This document shows positions 48,616-59,929 of a stretch of DNA of 64,000 nucleotides, one piece after another. This stretch comes from Stromatinia cepivora (lineage: Eukaryota; Ascomycota; Leotiomycetes; Helotiales; Sclerotiniaceae), in contig RCTD01000004.1 in the NCBI GenBank assembly GCA_014898415.1, forward strand, positions 991,001 through 1,055,000, given 5' to 3'. Each line of letters opens with the position of its first letter. Position 1 is the first letter of the stretch. Made by a program: the position numbers and the translations under genes. Below the pieces are notes generated by a model that worked only from the letters and a program-made list of their open reading frames with translations, made no database searches and was not told the DNA's origin.

Positions 48616-49762
48616 CTATGATGGCTTAGCTCTGCTGATGACGAAGTTAATTGGGGTGGGCGAAGAGTGGTGATGTGATCTGGTGAGAGCTGTTTGTAGT
48701 ACCTGGTGAAGTCTTCATATACACAATAATAAGAGAATTGGTGCATTTCCTCAAATTAAAGTAAAGTATATACTTACCTGAATATCTCTTTACTTATCTT
48801 CGGCTCGCGCCAGTTGATTCGGAAAGAGGAGACGAGCAGATCTAAGGCCAATAAATCTTTTTCACCGATATCTTTGAGATTGTTCTTCTCCATTTCATTT
48901 GTAATTGATTCTGCAATTAAGAGTTAGAGATGGAGCAACCGCGAGATAATATTAAAATATCATTGGATTGCTAACACATCAATTAATAACTAGCAGCGGA
49001 TGAGGGGAGCCAAATATTCCATTTAGTATTCCTAGAGATGTATTGTCAGATAATGTTAAATCTCCTTCAGAAGCTGCTCGGAGATTTCTTGCTGCAAGAT
49101 TATCTCTTTGCAATAGCTCCAGGATCATTGGTAAAGTATATAAATCTCGAAAAGGATAAAACTTGATTGTGCACCAACACTGCCACCATCGTGGCCACAA
49201 ACTCCGTATACATGTATATTTAACTGATCTCGCAAAAATTTCTTTCTTCTAGTCGATATTCAAAACTTGGAATCGGATAGTGTAAAATGAGTGATCGTAA
49301 GCAATACTGTCCACTTCACAGAGGTCACTTGAAATGCCTGCTAAAAGGTGCATAATGGATGGAATCATTTCGATTTATATCTCGCACAAAATATATAAAG
49401 GATTATATATTTGGAAAGAAAGATTTACCAATTTCCTTCAACAAGTATATCTAGTTCATTTCTGCAGCTTGTTTATCAGTTAATAAAGGCAAAGAACGGG
49501 GCTTAAAACCCATTCGAATATTGACGGATTTTTCGTCCCGGACCGTACGTGTTTTAGTAAATTCGATGGCAACAAGTTTGATCTGGATAATAACATATTT
49601 AATCTTGATACTATACAGTATTATATTTTCAGAGGGCTGCCCATCGAAAATCCAGATTTTGTGATTCCACTCCATGGACATTTGCCTCGATGTTGTCGAT
49701 AAGTATAACCAAGCTTGTAATGAAATTTTTCTTCTCAATGTACCGAGCTGCTCTCGAAACAT
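48616..49762 (-). pseudogene. Unidentified multi-exon gene, apparently broken
   Basis: Coding-like pieces run in order on the minus strand: MEWNHKIWIFDGQPSEN and VAIEFTKTRTVRDEKS (49762-49451, stop TAG after QAAEMN), SIMHLLAGISSDLCEVDSIA (about 49360-49240, again ended by TAG), TLPMILELLQRDNLAARNLR (49200-48980), and EKDLLALDLLVSSFRINW (about 48915-48778). The last joins cleanly by a GTAAGT intron to a terminal exon ending INFVISRAKPS at 48616. Two in-frame TAG codons and at least one phase mismatch prevent a full-length model. Either the gene is decayed or I have missed unusual introns. Family not recognised. Confidence 0.4.
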
Positions 49763-50905
49763 TTTACGATTCGCTCTGTATACAGGGTCTTAAGCATGAT
49801 ATAGGGAATGTGCTATCGTCGGGTTTTAAGAGAGGTGGTATTGGTAAAAACGGATTACAATGGGAACATGAGGATTATGGTACTCGTCGATTTCATGGAT
49901 GCTATGACTGGAATGCTGGTCATGGACGGGAAGTGAGTAGCCTACCTTTGTTGAAAGGTACGTTAATATCGACTGGTCGATAGTGGTACTGCGCGAATCC
50001 TATCGAGGTACCGAATCTTACGGATTTCATTTTAAGCATTCTTACCCTCGCTTCAAATACCTTGGAGCCTTCAGAAATCGCTAGCCAGGAGGCCGAAGCG
50101 TGTAGAGGAATCTCGACACAAAGTGACGCTTGTCTCGAAAGTTCACCAGGGAAAATCTTACATCAGATATGTTCCTTCTTCCCCACGTCACCAGTCTTCA
50201 CCCTGCGTTTGTCCTCGAATGCGCTAGCATCGCATCTAATTTTGACCAACAATTCTGGTTCAAACGGCTAATATCCGGATCCTTAATAACTTATATTTGG
50301 GGGCTTGATACCAAGGCATGGCATACCACACTAAAAACTGTGATGGTAATTGGGATTAGAAAGCACTGGTCAAACTGTTGCCCAGAAAGATAATGTGATG
50401 AGTGCTGTAGGGGTAATGGCAGATGCGCCGATTGGCTTTCGCAATAGATGTAGAGTGTGGGAGAATCTGAAGAGGGCTGTGGAGCTATAATTACTACAAG
50501 TTGAGTTTCCAGCGTCAACATTCTCCTGCATAAGCACTTGCTATATCTCCTAATATTGAACATACTATTGAGAGAGTCTTTCTAATTAGGGAGGCCATGC
50601 ATTGAAATCTATAGAGAATGTAGTCAATTATGGATTCCTCCCCATATGGACTTTTTTGATCGAAGGGCCCCGGCCAGCTCCTCTTTTATTTTGCTGCATA
50701 AACATGTATGTCCTTCTAGTTTTATATCTTAGATTCTTTCTGAAGTGGACGAGGTTAAAATTTTCGAAAAGATTAGTCAACAAAGCAGGGTTCTGCTTTG
50801 CTTTTCGTAAAAAATTTGAACGCTACATTTCGCTTATTGAAAAGATCCTCTCTTTAGCCCCCTCTATAGCTCCACATAACCACATCCACATGTAAAAAGA
50901 GTATG
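49763..50905. other. Intergenic stretch, no gene seen
   Basis: About 1.1 kb with short open frames on both strands and no recognisable protein. Confidence 0.4.
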
Positions 50906-51006
50906 TGACCTACGCAGGATTCGAACCTGCAGTCTCTTGATTCCGAGCTTCAGGAGTTAATCCTGAATAGTCGTAGTCAAGCGCCTTACCATTGGGCCAG
51001 CAGGCC
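50906..51006 (-). tRNA. tRNA-Arg (anticodon ACG) with a 29-nt intron
   Basis: On the minus strand a complete cloverleaf can be drawn. The acceptor stem is GGCCTGC paired (with two G-U) to the 3' strand, with discriminator A at the 3' end (50906). The D arm is closed by GCC/GGC, the anticodon stem is CTTGA/TCAAG, and the T arm is GCAGG-TTCGAAT-CCTGC. The anticodon ACG lies at 50972-50974. The loop is interrupted one base after the anticodon by an intron at about 50942-50970, the standard nuclear tRNA intron position, leaving a 72-nt mature tRNA. It decodes CGU and, after A-to-I editing, CGC/CGA. Confidence 0.93.
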
Positions 51007-52706
51007 GTACTATTTGATGTGGCCCTGAAGATTTTCTGCCAATGTATACAAGAAGATTTGGAAAAACAGTTGTGTGAGTGATTGGAGTAAGCTTTAAAGT
51101 TCAGATTGTTCTCTGGAGATGAGCTTATCATTGATTAATACTTTTCTGCATGATATATCAAAATTTAGCAGAGCACCAGACAAACAAGGAGCCAAACCCA
51201 AGGCAGGAAGCCCCGGAAAACTGACGGGATTGGAACTAAACATTCCTTCTACGAGCCCTCTTATATCAGCTTTGTCCTCTTCAACCTAGGTAAACACTTT
51301 GTTTAGGATGACTGAATGCCATCTCATAGAAGAGTTGATGATTTTAGAGTCTAGACCTTCGCCATGGTCTTCTCCAGGCATATCCTCGTGTGACTACGCC
51401 TACAGGGTGCCTTGCTACCAGAGCGAACGACAAAATTTTCTCTTTGGGAGCTGAATCTGTTAGCCAACCTGAACATAGCAATCGACGTCCTTATAAATAC
51501 ATAGCCGATTAAGTTCACCCTGGCCTCAACAGCTTAACTGCTAGCTTTCCATTTCGTCGTGATCATCTGACTATGTTGTCGTCTCTTATCATACTGACTT
51601 CCAATCATCAGCATTCTATACCGTAAATCGCTAGACACTTGTAAGATATTAAGAAGACTGCTGACAGCTTTTAAATTCAGAAATCGAAACTCAGAAATAC
51701 GGATTGCCTCCAAAACTTTTATATTTCACTGTCTTATACAGGGTGTCTCTTCATTTTAGGCACGTCGCCTGTTCGTTTATACTTCAATTTTTCATTTTTA
51801 GTCATTAATTTTGCTTCTTCCCACTTGGTTTGAGAGCGGAAAACGTTGAGGACAGAAAACGGCGACTGAAAAAAGATTGCTGGCGATGTGTAAATGTTCG
51901 GTATACTCTCAAGTCCAAGTTGGATATTGAGTAACCTGTCAAGTGCCCATTTGAGATATAGGAGACTTTACTACATGGGGATTTGGCATTTAAGTCTTGA
52001 GATGTTTCCGCAGATTTTAGTAGATTTCGACTTCCTAAAACCTCTGTGAGATTTTGTGTCTCAAGAATATATCTACTCTCATATTAATACAAACTTCAAA
52101 GTACAAAAGTATATATGATATTTGGGTGGGCAATCGTCTTCTATGAGAGAAACTGCTTCACATCATCATGAGTGACTGTTAAAGGTATTGATTGATTAAT
52201 TAGGTGAAGTATCAATAGTGGGCTCAAAATTAATTTGCAGGCTTTGTAGTGGCGAAGGTCACTGAGTTTTAGGACGTCGTTAGCGAGACATATTCTATGG
52301 AGCAGATGTCAAAATGAAGAGTTAAGATCGTAACTGTACATGGAATTAGTATCTGTTTTGTTGAATCTAACTCTGGTTTCCACGTTGAAGCACCACGTTG
52401 CAATGTCCTTTGTATACTAATTCAAATCCCTGAACAATCATCTATTCTCCCTCTGAAGAAATCTTGCAAAAACCTTGAACCACCCACCAAACGCCGTGAA
52501 ATATGCCTCTTCTCTACAAACGTAACTTTCCGTGCCTGTTCTCCAACTACCATCCGAACAGCGATACATGCACTCCTGAGCCTGTCAAGCCAAGTAATGA
52601 ACCCCAGAAAACCCACGATTACGCTCCCAAAGAATTTCGCATTTCTATAGCCATAGAACAAGTAATCATGTTTTTTTTTTCGGTGCAATAATCGTCTTCA
52701 TTCTCT
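51007..52706. other. Intergenic stretch, no gene seen
   Basis: About 1.7 kb between the tRNA and a broken minus-strand gene. No coding or RNA gene supported. Confidence 0.45.
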
Positions 52707-53767
52707 CTATTTTGCTCTTTCACTCCGAGTCCAGGGACTTATTACACAATGGAGACCTTTCTCTTCCGAAATGTGAGTGCGAATATTGAAGAAGAGGCCG
52801 GCTAGTACCAGCCCATCACTCAGGAGACAATACACCCCATGTTTCATCTGGGAGTAGTCTTCCTTGGGATTAAGAATGATAGAGTCTGGTATTTCAAGCA
52901 GGATGTCAAAGCCGCCTGTAGTGAAGCCGTAGGCAGCAAGGTGATAGCCTGTCGCATTTCCAAAACCAAATTTGGGGGCTTCTGTGTAGGTTCCGAGGGT
53001 GGAAGGGAGGAGTTTGAAGAGCAAAGGAATATCTTCATGAATCGAGATGCTGAATACTGGGTTGTTGCAGGTGGAGATGAGGGGACAATAATACCCTGCA
53101 TGGTGTGTAGAAGAACCGATGGTATGGGTAATGTGGTCTGGCATGTACAGCTGTCGGAAATTTCAAGGGATTAGGAAACCTCAAGTTAAGTAAAGCTAAC
53201 CGACCGGAAGTCTAGCTTAGCGATGGTCCATGCGAAAGATGTGGAGTGGCGAGATTGATGAGTTGTGATCTAAGTGGAAGTACAGAGTCACCAAAAAGTA
53301 GTATAGGCGCAATGATATTGGCTGCGCAATTGGAAGGGGAGTTTTCTGAAAATAAAGTGGCGCAAATTTCGGTTACATCATTGAATTTGAAGGATACTGA
53401 AGTCTCTTCCATTTGAACACTGCTGAAGCAGCCATCCTGATAGGTGACGATCTTCAACGTTATTAGATCCGAAGCCTAACGCTGTCGGAAAGTCGTTGCC
53501 TTCATTCCCCAATCGAGAAGAAGCCAGAGTCACACTTTCATGGGAGCAATAATCGACTCTTTTGATCTTTGCCGGGGAGAATTGAACGGCTTTGTATAGG
53601 AATATATTCAGTAATATTACCACCGCCAGGCACTGAATTGCAAGTTTCAGGGAGTCCCGTATTTTTCTTGTCGCCCCTGAATTGCATTCCTGTAGAGCTG
53701 GTGAATCGAATCTGGTGATGGGCAGTTTGCCGTTGGACGATACAACGTTGGGCCGTGAAGAATTCAT
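52707..53767 (-). pseudogene. Membrane-anchored uncharacterised protein, apparently broken
   Basis: Three consecutive protein-like stretches are visible. The first (53767 to about 53455) starts MNSSRPNVVSSNGKLPI and has one membrane segment (LAIQCLAVVILLNIFLYKAV) followed by VDYCSHESVTLASSRLG. The second (about 53457-53212) is in a different frame (EICATLFSENSPSNCAAN, APILLFGDSVLPLRSQL) and ends at TAG. The third (53150-52707) begins after a good CGACAG acceptor with YMPDHITHTIGSSTHHAG and contains KFGFGNATGYHLAAYGFTTG. The first two frames meet near 53455 without usable splice sites. The sum looks like one type II membrane or secreted protein of about 350 residues with a frame break. Family unknown. 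Confidence 0.42.
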
Positions 53768-55299
53768 AACGATTGGAATGATCTCAGCAAACTTCTACCG
53801 GGATCTTGATTATGGAAATACTGCATTATCTGGACTGAGGACAATCAAACTCTGGTATGCCATCAACAACGCCAAGACAGTGGATAAGTGGTAGCCGCGC
53901 AGCGTGCCATATCAAAAGGCCGAAGCGGCGCCTACACTTGTAGGATTCTAACACACTACACTCATATCCTCCAGGATGCAACGTTAAGTGTGCTAATCTC
54001 AGATCTGTGTAGAGATCGTATTTTGTCGAAGGCGGGAACATATTTATTGCTTACTATCCATAGCTTTGGCGGCACCGCTCGACACCCTGAAGAAGCAGCA
54101 CATTCTGAGGCCAAAAATACCCATCTTGCCTTATTTTGGTCTTCCTTCGAGATCTTCACCAGATTCTTTTGTTCGCATGATTGTCAGTTCATTCAAATCC
54201 TCAACTGTTTACGACAGACGCTGACCCTCACGGTGGGGTCAGAGCTACCGCCTGCTTGGTACCCACTGAGGCGCGTAGAACACAGGAAAGAACCGCAAAG
54301 CTTAGTTATTGCAAGACTTTTGCGGAGTTCTACACACACCCATCATATCATGCCATATCATAGGACACCCAATCCGAAGGACTTCCGAGCGCGGCACAAG
54401 GAAAAGTAGATCTGCTAATGTTTCTTGACGACAGTCGAAACGATTGATCAAAAGTATCATCGCTCGGAACACTGTAGTCTCGAACTTTCAAGACAATGAA
54501 GTGATTGTGACTTAGTTTAAGCTGCATCTGATGGGAGGTCATATACGCATCCTGACTCAGAAACAGCTCATACATCCTACGACGATCGTTTCACAGCACC
54601 TCCCTAATCTTGAGCACCTATATTAATACCAAAAGACAATAGAAAGTGATATCTTCTCCTTTTCTACTCGATTGTGGGGGAACCTCTCCAATAATCCACA
54701 GATGGACGTGAATTCAGTTTCATTCGTATTGGACTCGAAGCTCGCTACTTTACTGCATTAGGGCTACCAGATATTGGAACAGTGAATTAATAGGAGATTC
54801 TCATGTCGAGTTTGTGCTCCAATGAGTATCAAATGTGATATATTATATTGGTGCGGCGCGGTGGTGGTGTAGAATATTACCTATTTGGCAAAGATGCTGT
54901 AGCTACGGTGGCCGCAATGTGCCAAGATGTTAATTTGTGTTTGTTACTTGGAAAACAAATTGGAATTTAACTCAGACATACAGACATTATCCGGTCATTA
55001 AAATCGCAACGACTGCTCTTTCTCCGCACAAAAAGCTTTAAGACTAATCTCAAATACCTTTAATTAGGTCTACTACGTATAAAGATCGCAATCAGCTGCC
55101 ACCATACCGATGAAGTCGACGATGCCAAGAATACGAACTTGCTACTTTGGTCGCCATACACGTCCTCATTGAAAGCCGCGCGCGAGGACTATGGTTGACT
55201 CGCATAAACATGTCTAAAGAATCTCGGTGTCATTATAACTTTACAACAATATGATCAAGATACGCCGACTTGTAGAATTGAGCATACACAATTTGAAGC
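53768..55299. other. Intergenic stretch, no gene seen
   Basis: About 1.5 kb. Open frames here lack protein character. Confidence 0.45.
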
Positions 55300-55980
55300 C
55301 GATGCATTACCCCTTCGTTCTCTTTGGCTATGGCATTGGCCCCCAAACGGCTTGCGACGAAACGACTTAATCCGGCAATTGGAAAAGGGCTGCACGTCCA
55401 GTGTTTGGCCGATCCTGTGTGGATGGAATTCTACCATGGCGGAGAGAAAGACAACCATTTACATACCATCAACGTTCCATCGGGAGAAGTCTTTGGGAAG
55501 ATCGGGCGGGATGAACTTTATGGAGTTGCTCAATGATTTTGGCTCAAAAGACACTCCTATTCACTGCGGAAGAGAGCTAATCTCGGTGGAGAAAAGCAAT
55601 GACAAATTAAAGCTGATGGTTGATGATGGTGATGATCACGCAAGTGCCTTTTGGGCGTCTGATGGTATGTATTCTCTGTGCAGAGACTTTGTGCAGGGCG
55701 AGAATTGCATACCAGCCGTGTACTCAAACCATGTGGCATTCAGGGGAGAAGTCGAAAGTAGCAAAGTTGACGGCGATTGGCAACCGGTGGCTCAATGGCA
55801 ACTGGATTCATAAGTGTTACTACCTTTCTCCATGAAGAATTGAATCCCCGTATCCATGCCCTCAATTCACATGCGAGCAATGCCGAAATTTCCAAAGTAC
55901 TCATGGAGGCTTCTATTGCATATGAACGTAAGCATAAGCCTTTTGCGCAAAGGCCCCACACTTCAGAGATGGAATGACAG
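55300..55980 (+). pseudogene. Relic of an FAD-dependent monooxygenase (salicylate hydroxylase-like)
   Basis: Pieces of a flavoprotein monooxygenase occur in order but in alternating frames: WMEFYHGGEKDNHLHTINVP and RDELYGVAQ (frame of 55324-55536), then IHCGRELISVEKSNDKLKL, SAFWASDGMYSLCRDFV and IPAVYSNHVAFRGEVE (frame of 55352-55813), then a tail LHEELNPRIHALNSHASN (55777-55977). The middle block corresponds to the family's (G/A)DG..S..R segment, part of the FAD-binding fold, here with Ser where the first acidic-loop residue is normally Ala. The N-terminal GxGxxG is not seen. At least two frame changes without introns show decay. Confidence 0.6.
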
Positions 55981-57325
55981 ATTCGCTCATTATGACTCTT
56001 ATGGTTCTTGTTTTGATGGCTTTTGCTTGGTTATATATCATCATTGCCAACAGGTGGTTGGACAAAAATGGCACCACAACAGATGCTGGGTCGTCTGTTG
56101 ATGCCAAAGATGGTTTGGTTGTAAGAAGATATAGAGCTTATTCTTTCTACGTATGATTTTAGTTGCTTTTTGATAGAACTACAGAGTCCATACCCCATTT
56201 ATTGCGCCATGCGCCATTTCTAGGAGGGGTGATTTTTAGCGTTGGGGATGCGCTAAGCCTAGAAGCGAACCCCTGGCTTGATGGAGCATGACAATCTCAA
56301 GAGCACGAACTCCCTACGATGCGTGCATTCTAATCATAGATGGAAAAAATAATGACTCAGTTGAACTCTTCGCCTTATCTAGTGAAACGACAAATCAGTG
56401 CATCGCTTTTCTTCCAGATACCTGTATCAGCCTCATCGGTTTCTAGCTTCTAGGCCTTACCGACCCACTCATAGCCCCATAAAATGGTTTGTTGTCAGTT
56501 CGGGGCAGCCCAAAGTGGAGATTATATGTTCTTGCTTGGTGGTGCCATGTCACTCCTCACCGATCCGTCGCTTCAGCCAATCATGTCAATTGAGTGTTGC
56601 ATTGCTGTCTCCTCTAGATCATGTACAACAAGTTTCCACACTCCTCGCTGCACCCACGAGATAGCTTCTCCACTTTATTACACCGGTTTTATAATTTCCA
56701 TCGAAGTTTTGAAAGTGTGCTTTATCCAGAGATCCTAATCTCTCAACCCCAAATCTAATTGTAGTCCTTCATTTCGTTCTCATTTCTTACATTGCTGCAC
56801 TTCGCGAAGAAACAATCATTACACGAGGCTGGTTTTCCTCGCCAAGACAAAGACATCGCAACTGTAGAGAATTTCGAAAAAAAAATAAAAATAAAATAAG
56901 AAGGGAAAATCGCAGCGGTAGAGCTTCTAATAGGTTGAGAGGAGAGAATAGCAAGAAATACATGTGTCGCAGTGGGTGACTCGTAGTGAAGGGATCGATT
57001 TAGGAACTGCAGGACAGGGCATATTCGGGGAGGTTGAACTTGCAGCCGGACTGTGTTATGATTCGGGTGGTAACAGAACATCAGTACAACAGCGCGATAG
57101 CGAACACGAGGAGCCATACACAACACTCTCACCGGAAAATGGATACATCCTGACACGGCAAGACCCTCCAACGATTGTTCGCCAACTACTCCTCATGGAT
57201 TCGGAGGAATTCACATCCCCAAAACAGAACCAGGAGAGCTCAACGACGTCATTCCAGACTTACTTGACGACGTCGACAGTTTGATAGAACTTGGCCGCGT
57301 CACTCGCTAAAAAAATAAAAAAATA
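55981..57325. other. Intergenic stretch upstream of the RBR ligase gene
   Basis: About 1.3 kb. A short coding-like end (IPKTEPGELNDVIPDLLDD) occurs at about 57213-57300, just before the ligase start, ending at TAA. It may belong to an unrecognised upstream exon or be chance. Confidence 0.35.
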
Positions 57326-59102
57326 ATGAAAAGCTATTTGAAGCATCTTCTTCTGCCTCCTCAAACACCATCGACGAGTACCAAACCCCGATCTAGGTCC
57401 CAGTCCCGGTCTCGATCTCATACTTCATCCGAAAAGAACCCCGAAGTTAGATCCAAGCCGAAATCTCGAATCGAGCCCCAGCTATCAAGCCAAAAGAGCA
57501 AGATATCTTCATCTCGCCCACGTACCTCACGGCCAAAGATGGCTTCTACTTCCAGTTCCAACTCAGTAATATCATCCGATAAACTCACAGCCCAGAGACT
57601 CCAAGCTCAATGGGACCGCGAGAATGACCTTCTTCAATTACATCTGCTTGAGGCTCAAAGGTTGCAGGCTCAAATTGAGGAAGAGCAAGCTGCGTCTGAC
57701 GCAAGACGTGCGGCCCGTATTGAGAGGGACATGGAGGAGGCTATCAGAATCGCTGCCGAGTGGGAGAATGAGGACAGCCATGCTGCCGCTCTACAGCGAG
57801 AGTTGGAAGAGCAAGAGAACTTCGCGAGGGCATTGCTTCAAAGGGACGAAGAAAGAGCTACCTTGCTCGAAAAGGATTTAGCTGCAGCGCAGGCCGCTCA
57901 AGCTCAATGGGAACAAGAAATCCAGGAACAGGAGGAACAAACGAGAAGAGCGGCCGAGGACGAGGAAAGAAGAGAGAGGGAAGTGAGGAGAAGAAGAGCT
58001 GCAACTGAAGCTGCTGAAGCTGCTGAGGCAGAGCGGAAGGCCAGGTTGGAGAAAGAGAGAGCAGCTCGGAAGGAATCTGAAAAGAAAGTCCGGCTCGAAA
58101 CGGAACGATTGCAACGACAACAAGTTGAGAAGCAAACCAAGTTGGAACGAGAACAACGAGCAAACGAGGAAGCCGCCAAGAAAATCCAACTAGAAGCACA
58201 GAGAAAAGAAAAGCTGCGCGTTGCAGATGCCAAAAGAGCGCGTGAGATAGCTGATAAGGAGAAACAACGAGACGCGGATGCAAAGAAGGCACGCGAGCTT
58301 GCGGAGAAAGAGAAAAAGGCAAGACAAGCCGATTGTGTATCCGTAAGCTTCATCGGTTCATTAAATCCTTTTTTTTGTTACCTAGTGTTGTTCCCCGACC
58401 TCTAACGCATTTTTATGTTGCGTTGTATACACTCCTTTTACTTGCCAATACGCCTTAACCCCTCATTTTCCTTCCTTTGATAGGCAGTACTGACACCCGG
58501 ATCTTGCAGTGTCTGGAGACAGGAGAAAGAGCCAATATGTGTGTGCTGTCTTGCAAACACGCTTATTGTGGAGAATGCATCGCGGGTAAGTAAAGTATCA
58601 AAATTTCCTCGCATAGATACTGACATGTACAGGTGCCTTCCAAGCCGCTCTCTCATCCAAAACACGATTTAAATGCTGCAAATTGAATGTTGCGGTCAAC
58701 CCCGCTTCTCGCTGGCTCGATAAAACCTTCATCGCCTCATACAAAATGTTGATTCTGGAGCAAACTACCAAGGATCCTCGTTACTGCTCCAGCAAAGAAT
58801 GCGTAAAGTTTATCCCGCCGGCAAACATACATGGAACCATCGCAATTTGTCAAGCGTGTAACCATCGTACATGCGCACCTTGTGGTAATGCAGAGCATTC
58901 CGGTGTATGCAAAGAGGATAAGGAGGGCCAAGCGGTACAGGCGCTGGCGGAGAAGGAGGGCTGGAGAAATTGTCCTAGGTGCAATTTCGTGATTGATAAG
59001 AATGAGGGTTGTCTGCACATGACCTGTAAATGTTTGTTTGAGTGGTGTTGGGAATGTAAGAGAGAGTGGAACGAATGTAAGAGCACTTGCAAGAGAGAAT
59101 AA
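57326..59102 (+). CDS. RBR-type (RING-IBR-RING2) E3 ubiquitin ligase with long coiled-coil N-terminus
   Basis: Exons 57326-58334, 58484-58585 and 58633-59102 join in frame to 526 residues. Residues 1-90 are Ser/Arg/Lys-rich; about 90-335 is an Arg/Glu/Ala/Gln coiled coil (RLQAQIEEEQAASDARRAAR and similar). The C-terminal 190 residues hold RING1 (MCVLSCKHAYCGECIAGAF), an IBR with Cys pairs at 422/427, 443/446, 451/454 and 463, and RING2 (NCPRCNFVIDKNEGCLHMTC) ending WCWEC. Cys497 in GCLHMTC aligns with the catalytic Cys of Parkin-class ligases. Known chemistry: ubiquitin is passed from E2 to this Cys and then to substrate. The first splice is odd: the in-frame donor (GTGTAT at 58335) removes one Cys of the first zinc pair, whereas the canonical donor GTAAGC at 58343 keeps it but shifts the frame. 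Confidence 0.8.
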
Positions 59103-59929
59103 CCAACGCGGTGGATGTTTATTTTATGAAAATTGAAATGAGGCAATGAATTTTTCCAAATAATTAAAGCACTTCCTAAATTTTCCGCTATTGTCTCCAG
59201 TTGCCAGATACAGTGGCGCTTGAGGGGTCGCAGTACAATTCGGATGTAGACACAATCTTTTCTCCTGAATTTTCATACTCCAAGATGCTGAATTTTAATA
59301 TTTCTGTTGATGTGACATTCACAATTTCTTTTGTCTTGTCCAATCACTTTACGGGAAAGAGCTCTTCGTACGAAACTGTAGCAAATTAGTGAATCCAAAA
59401 TGTGAATTAGAAGAGTGAGCAAGCATAAGTGAATGCAGAAGAATAAGAATCATGATTGAAACTACCTAGGTATTGAATAAGGGAAATGAATTCAAAGTAA
59501 TTTTCAAAAAATCAAATGGCTATGAGGAAAAGCTTTCAAATATCTAAACATATTTCAACAATGGGGTGACTCCCCTAGCAAGTTAGGACAAGAGGCTTCC
59601 AGTTATCTAGAGAAAAGAGGAAGGAGTGAATGTGAGATCAATAACGTTCAATTCCACAAACACAAAATAATGAATATTTCAGAATTTTCTAATTATGTTT
59701 GCAGGCAAGGCCAACCAAGTTAAGCAAATCTCAACTCCATCGCTCACTCCTCAATTCGCCGTTTCCATCAGAATTTGATCACCATCCGCCCAATCCTTAA
59801 ATCCAAGGTAGACCAACTACCAAATACAAAAAAGATATACCGGGTCATATGAATGCGCTGGTTATGACAAAGTATACTTACTCGTGTACTTATGGGCTTC
59901 TTTCCCTCTCATAAACGTAACCCCTCGGC
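59103..59929. other. Intergenic stretch between convergent genes
   Basis: About 830 bp containing the 3' regions of the RBR ligase and alpha-actinin genes. No gene seen. Confidence 0.5.

Noticed and set aside
53888..54409. 173-codon plus-strand frame
   Set aside because: No motif, no splice context, and composition typical of random open sequence.
57858..58353. Several long minus-strand frames rich in Leu/Ser/Phe
   Set aside because: They are antisense shadows of the repetitive Glu/Arg/Ala coiled coil of the RBR ligase.
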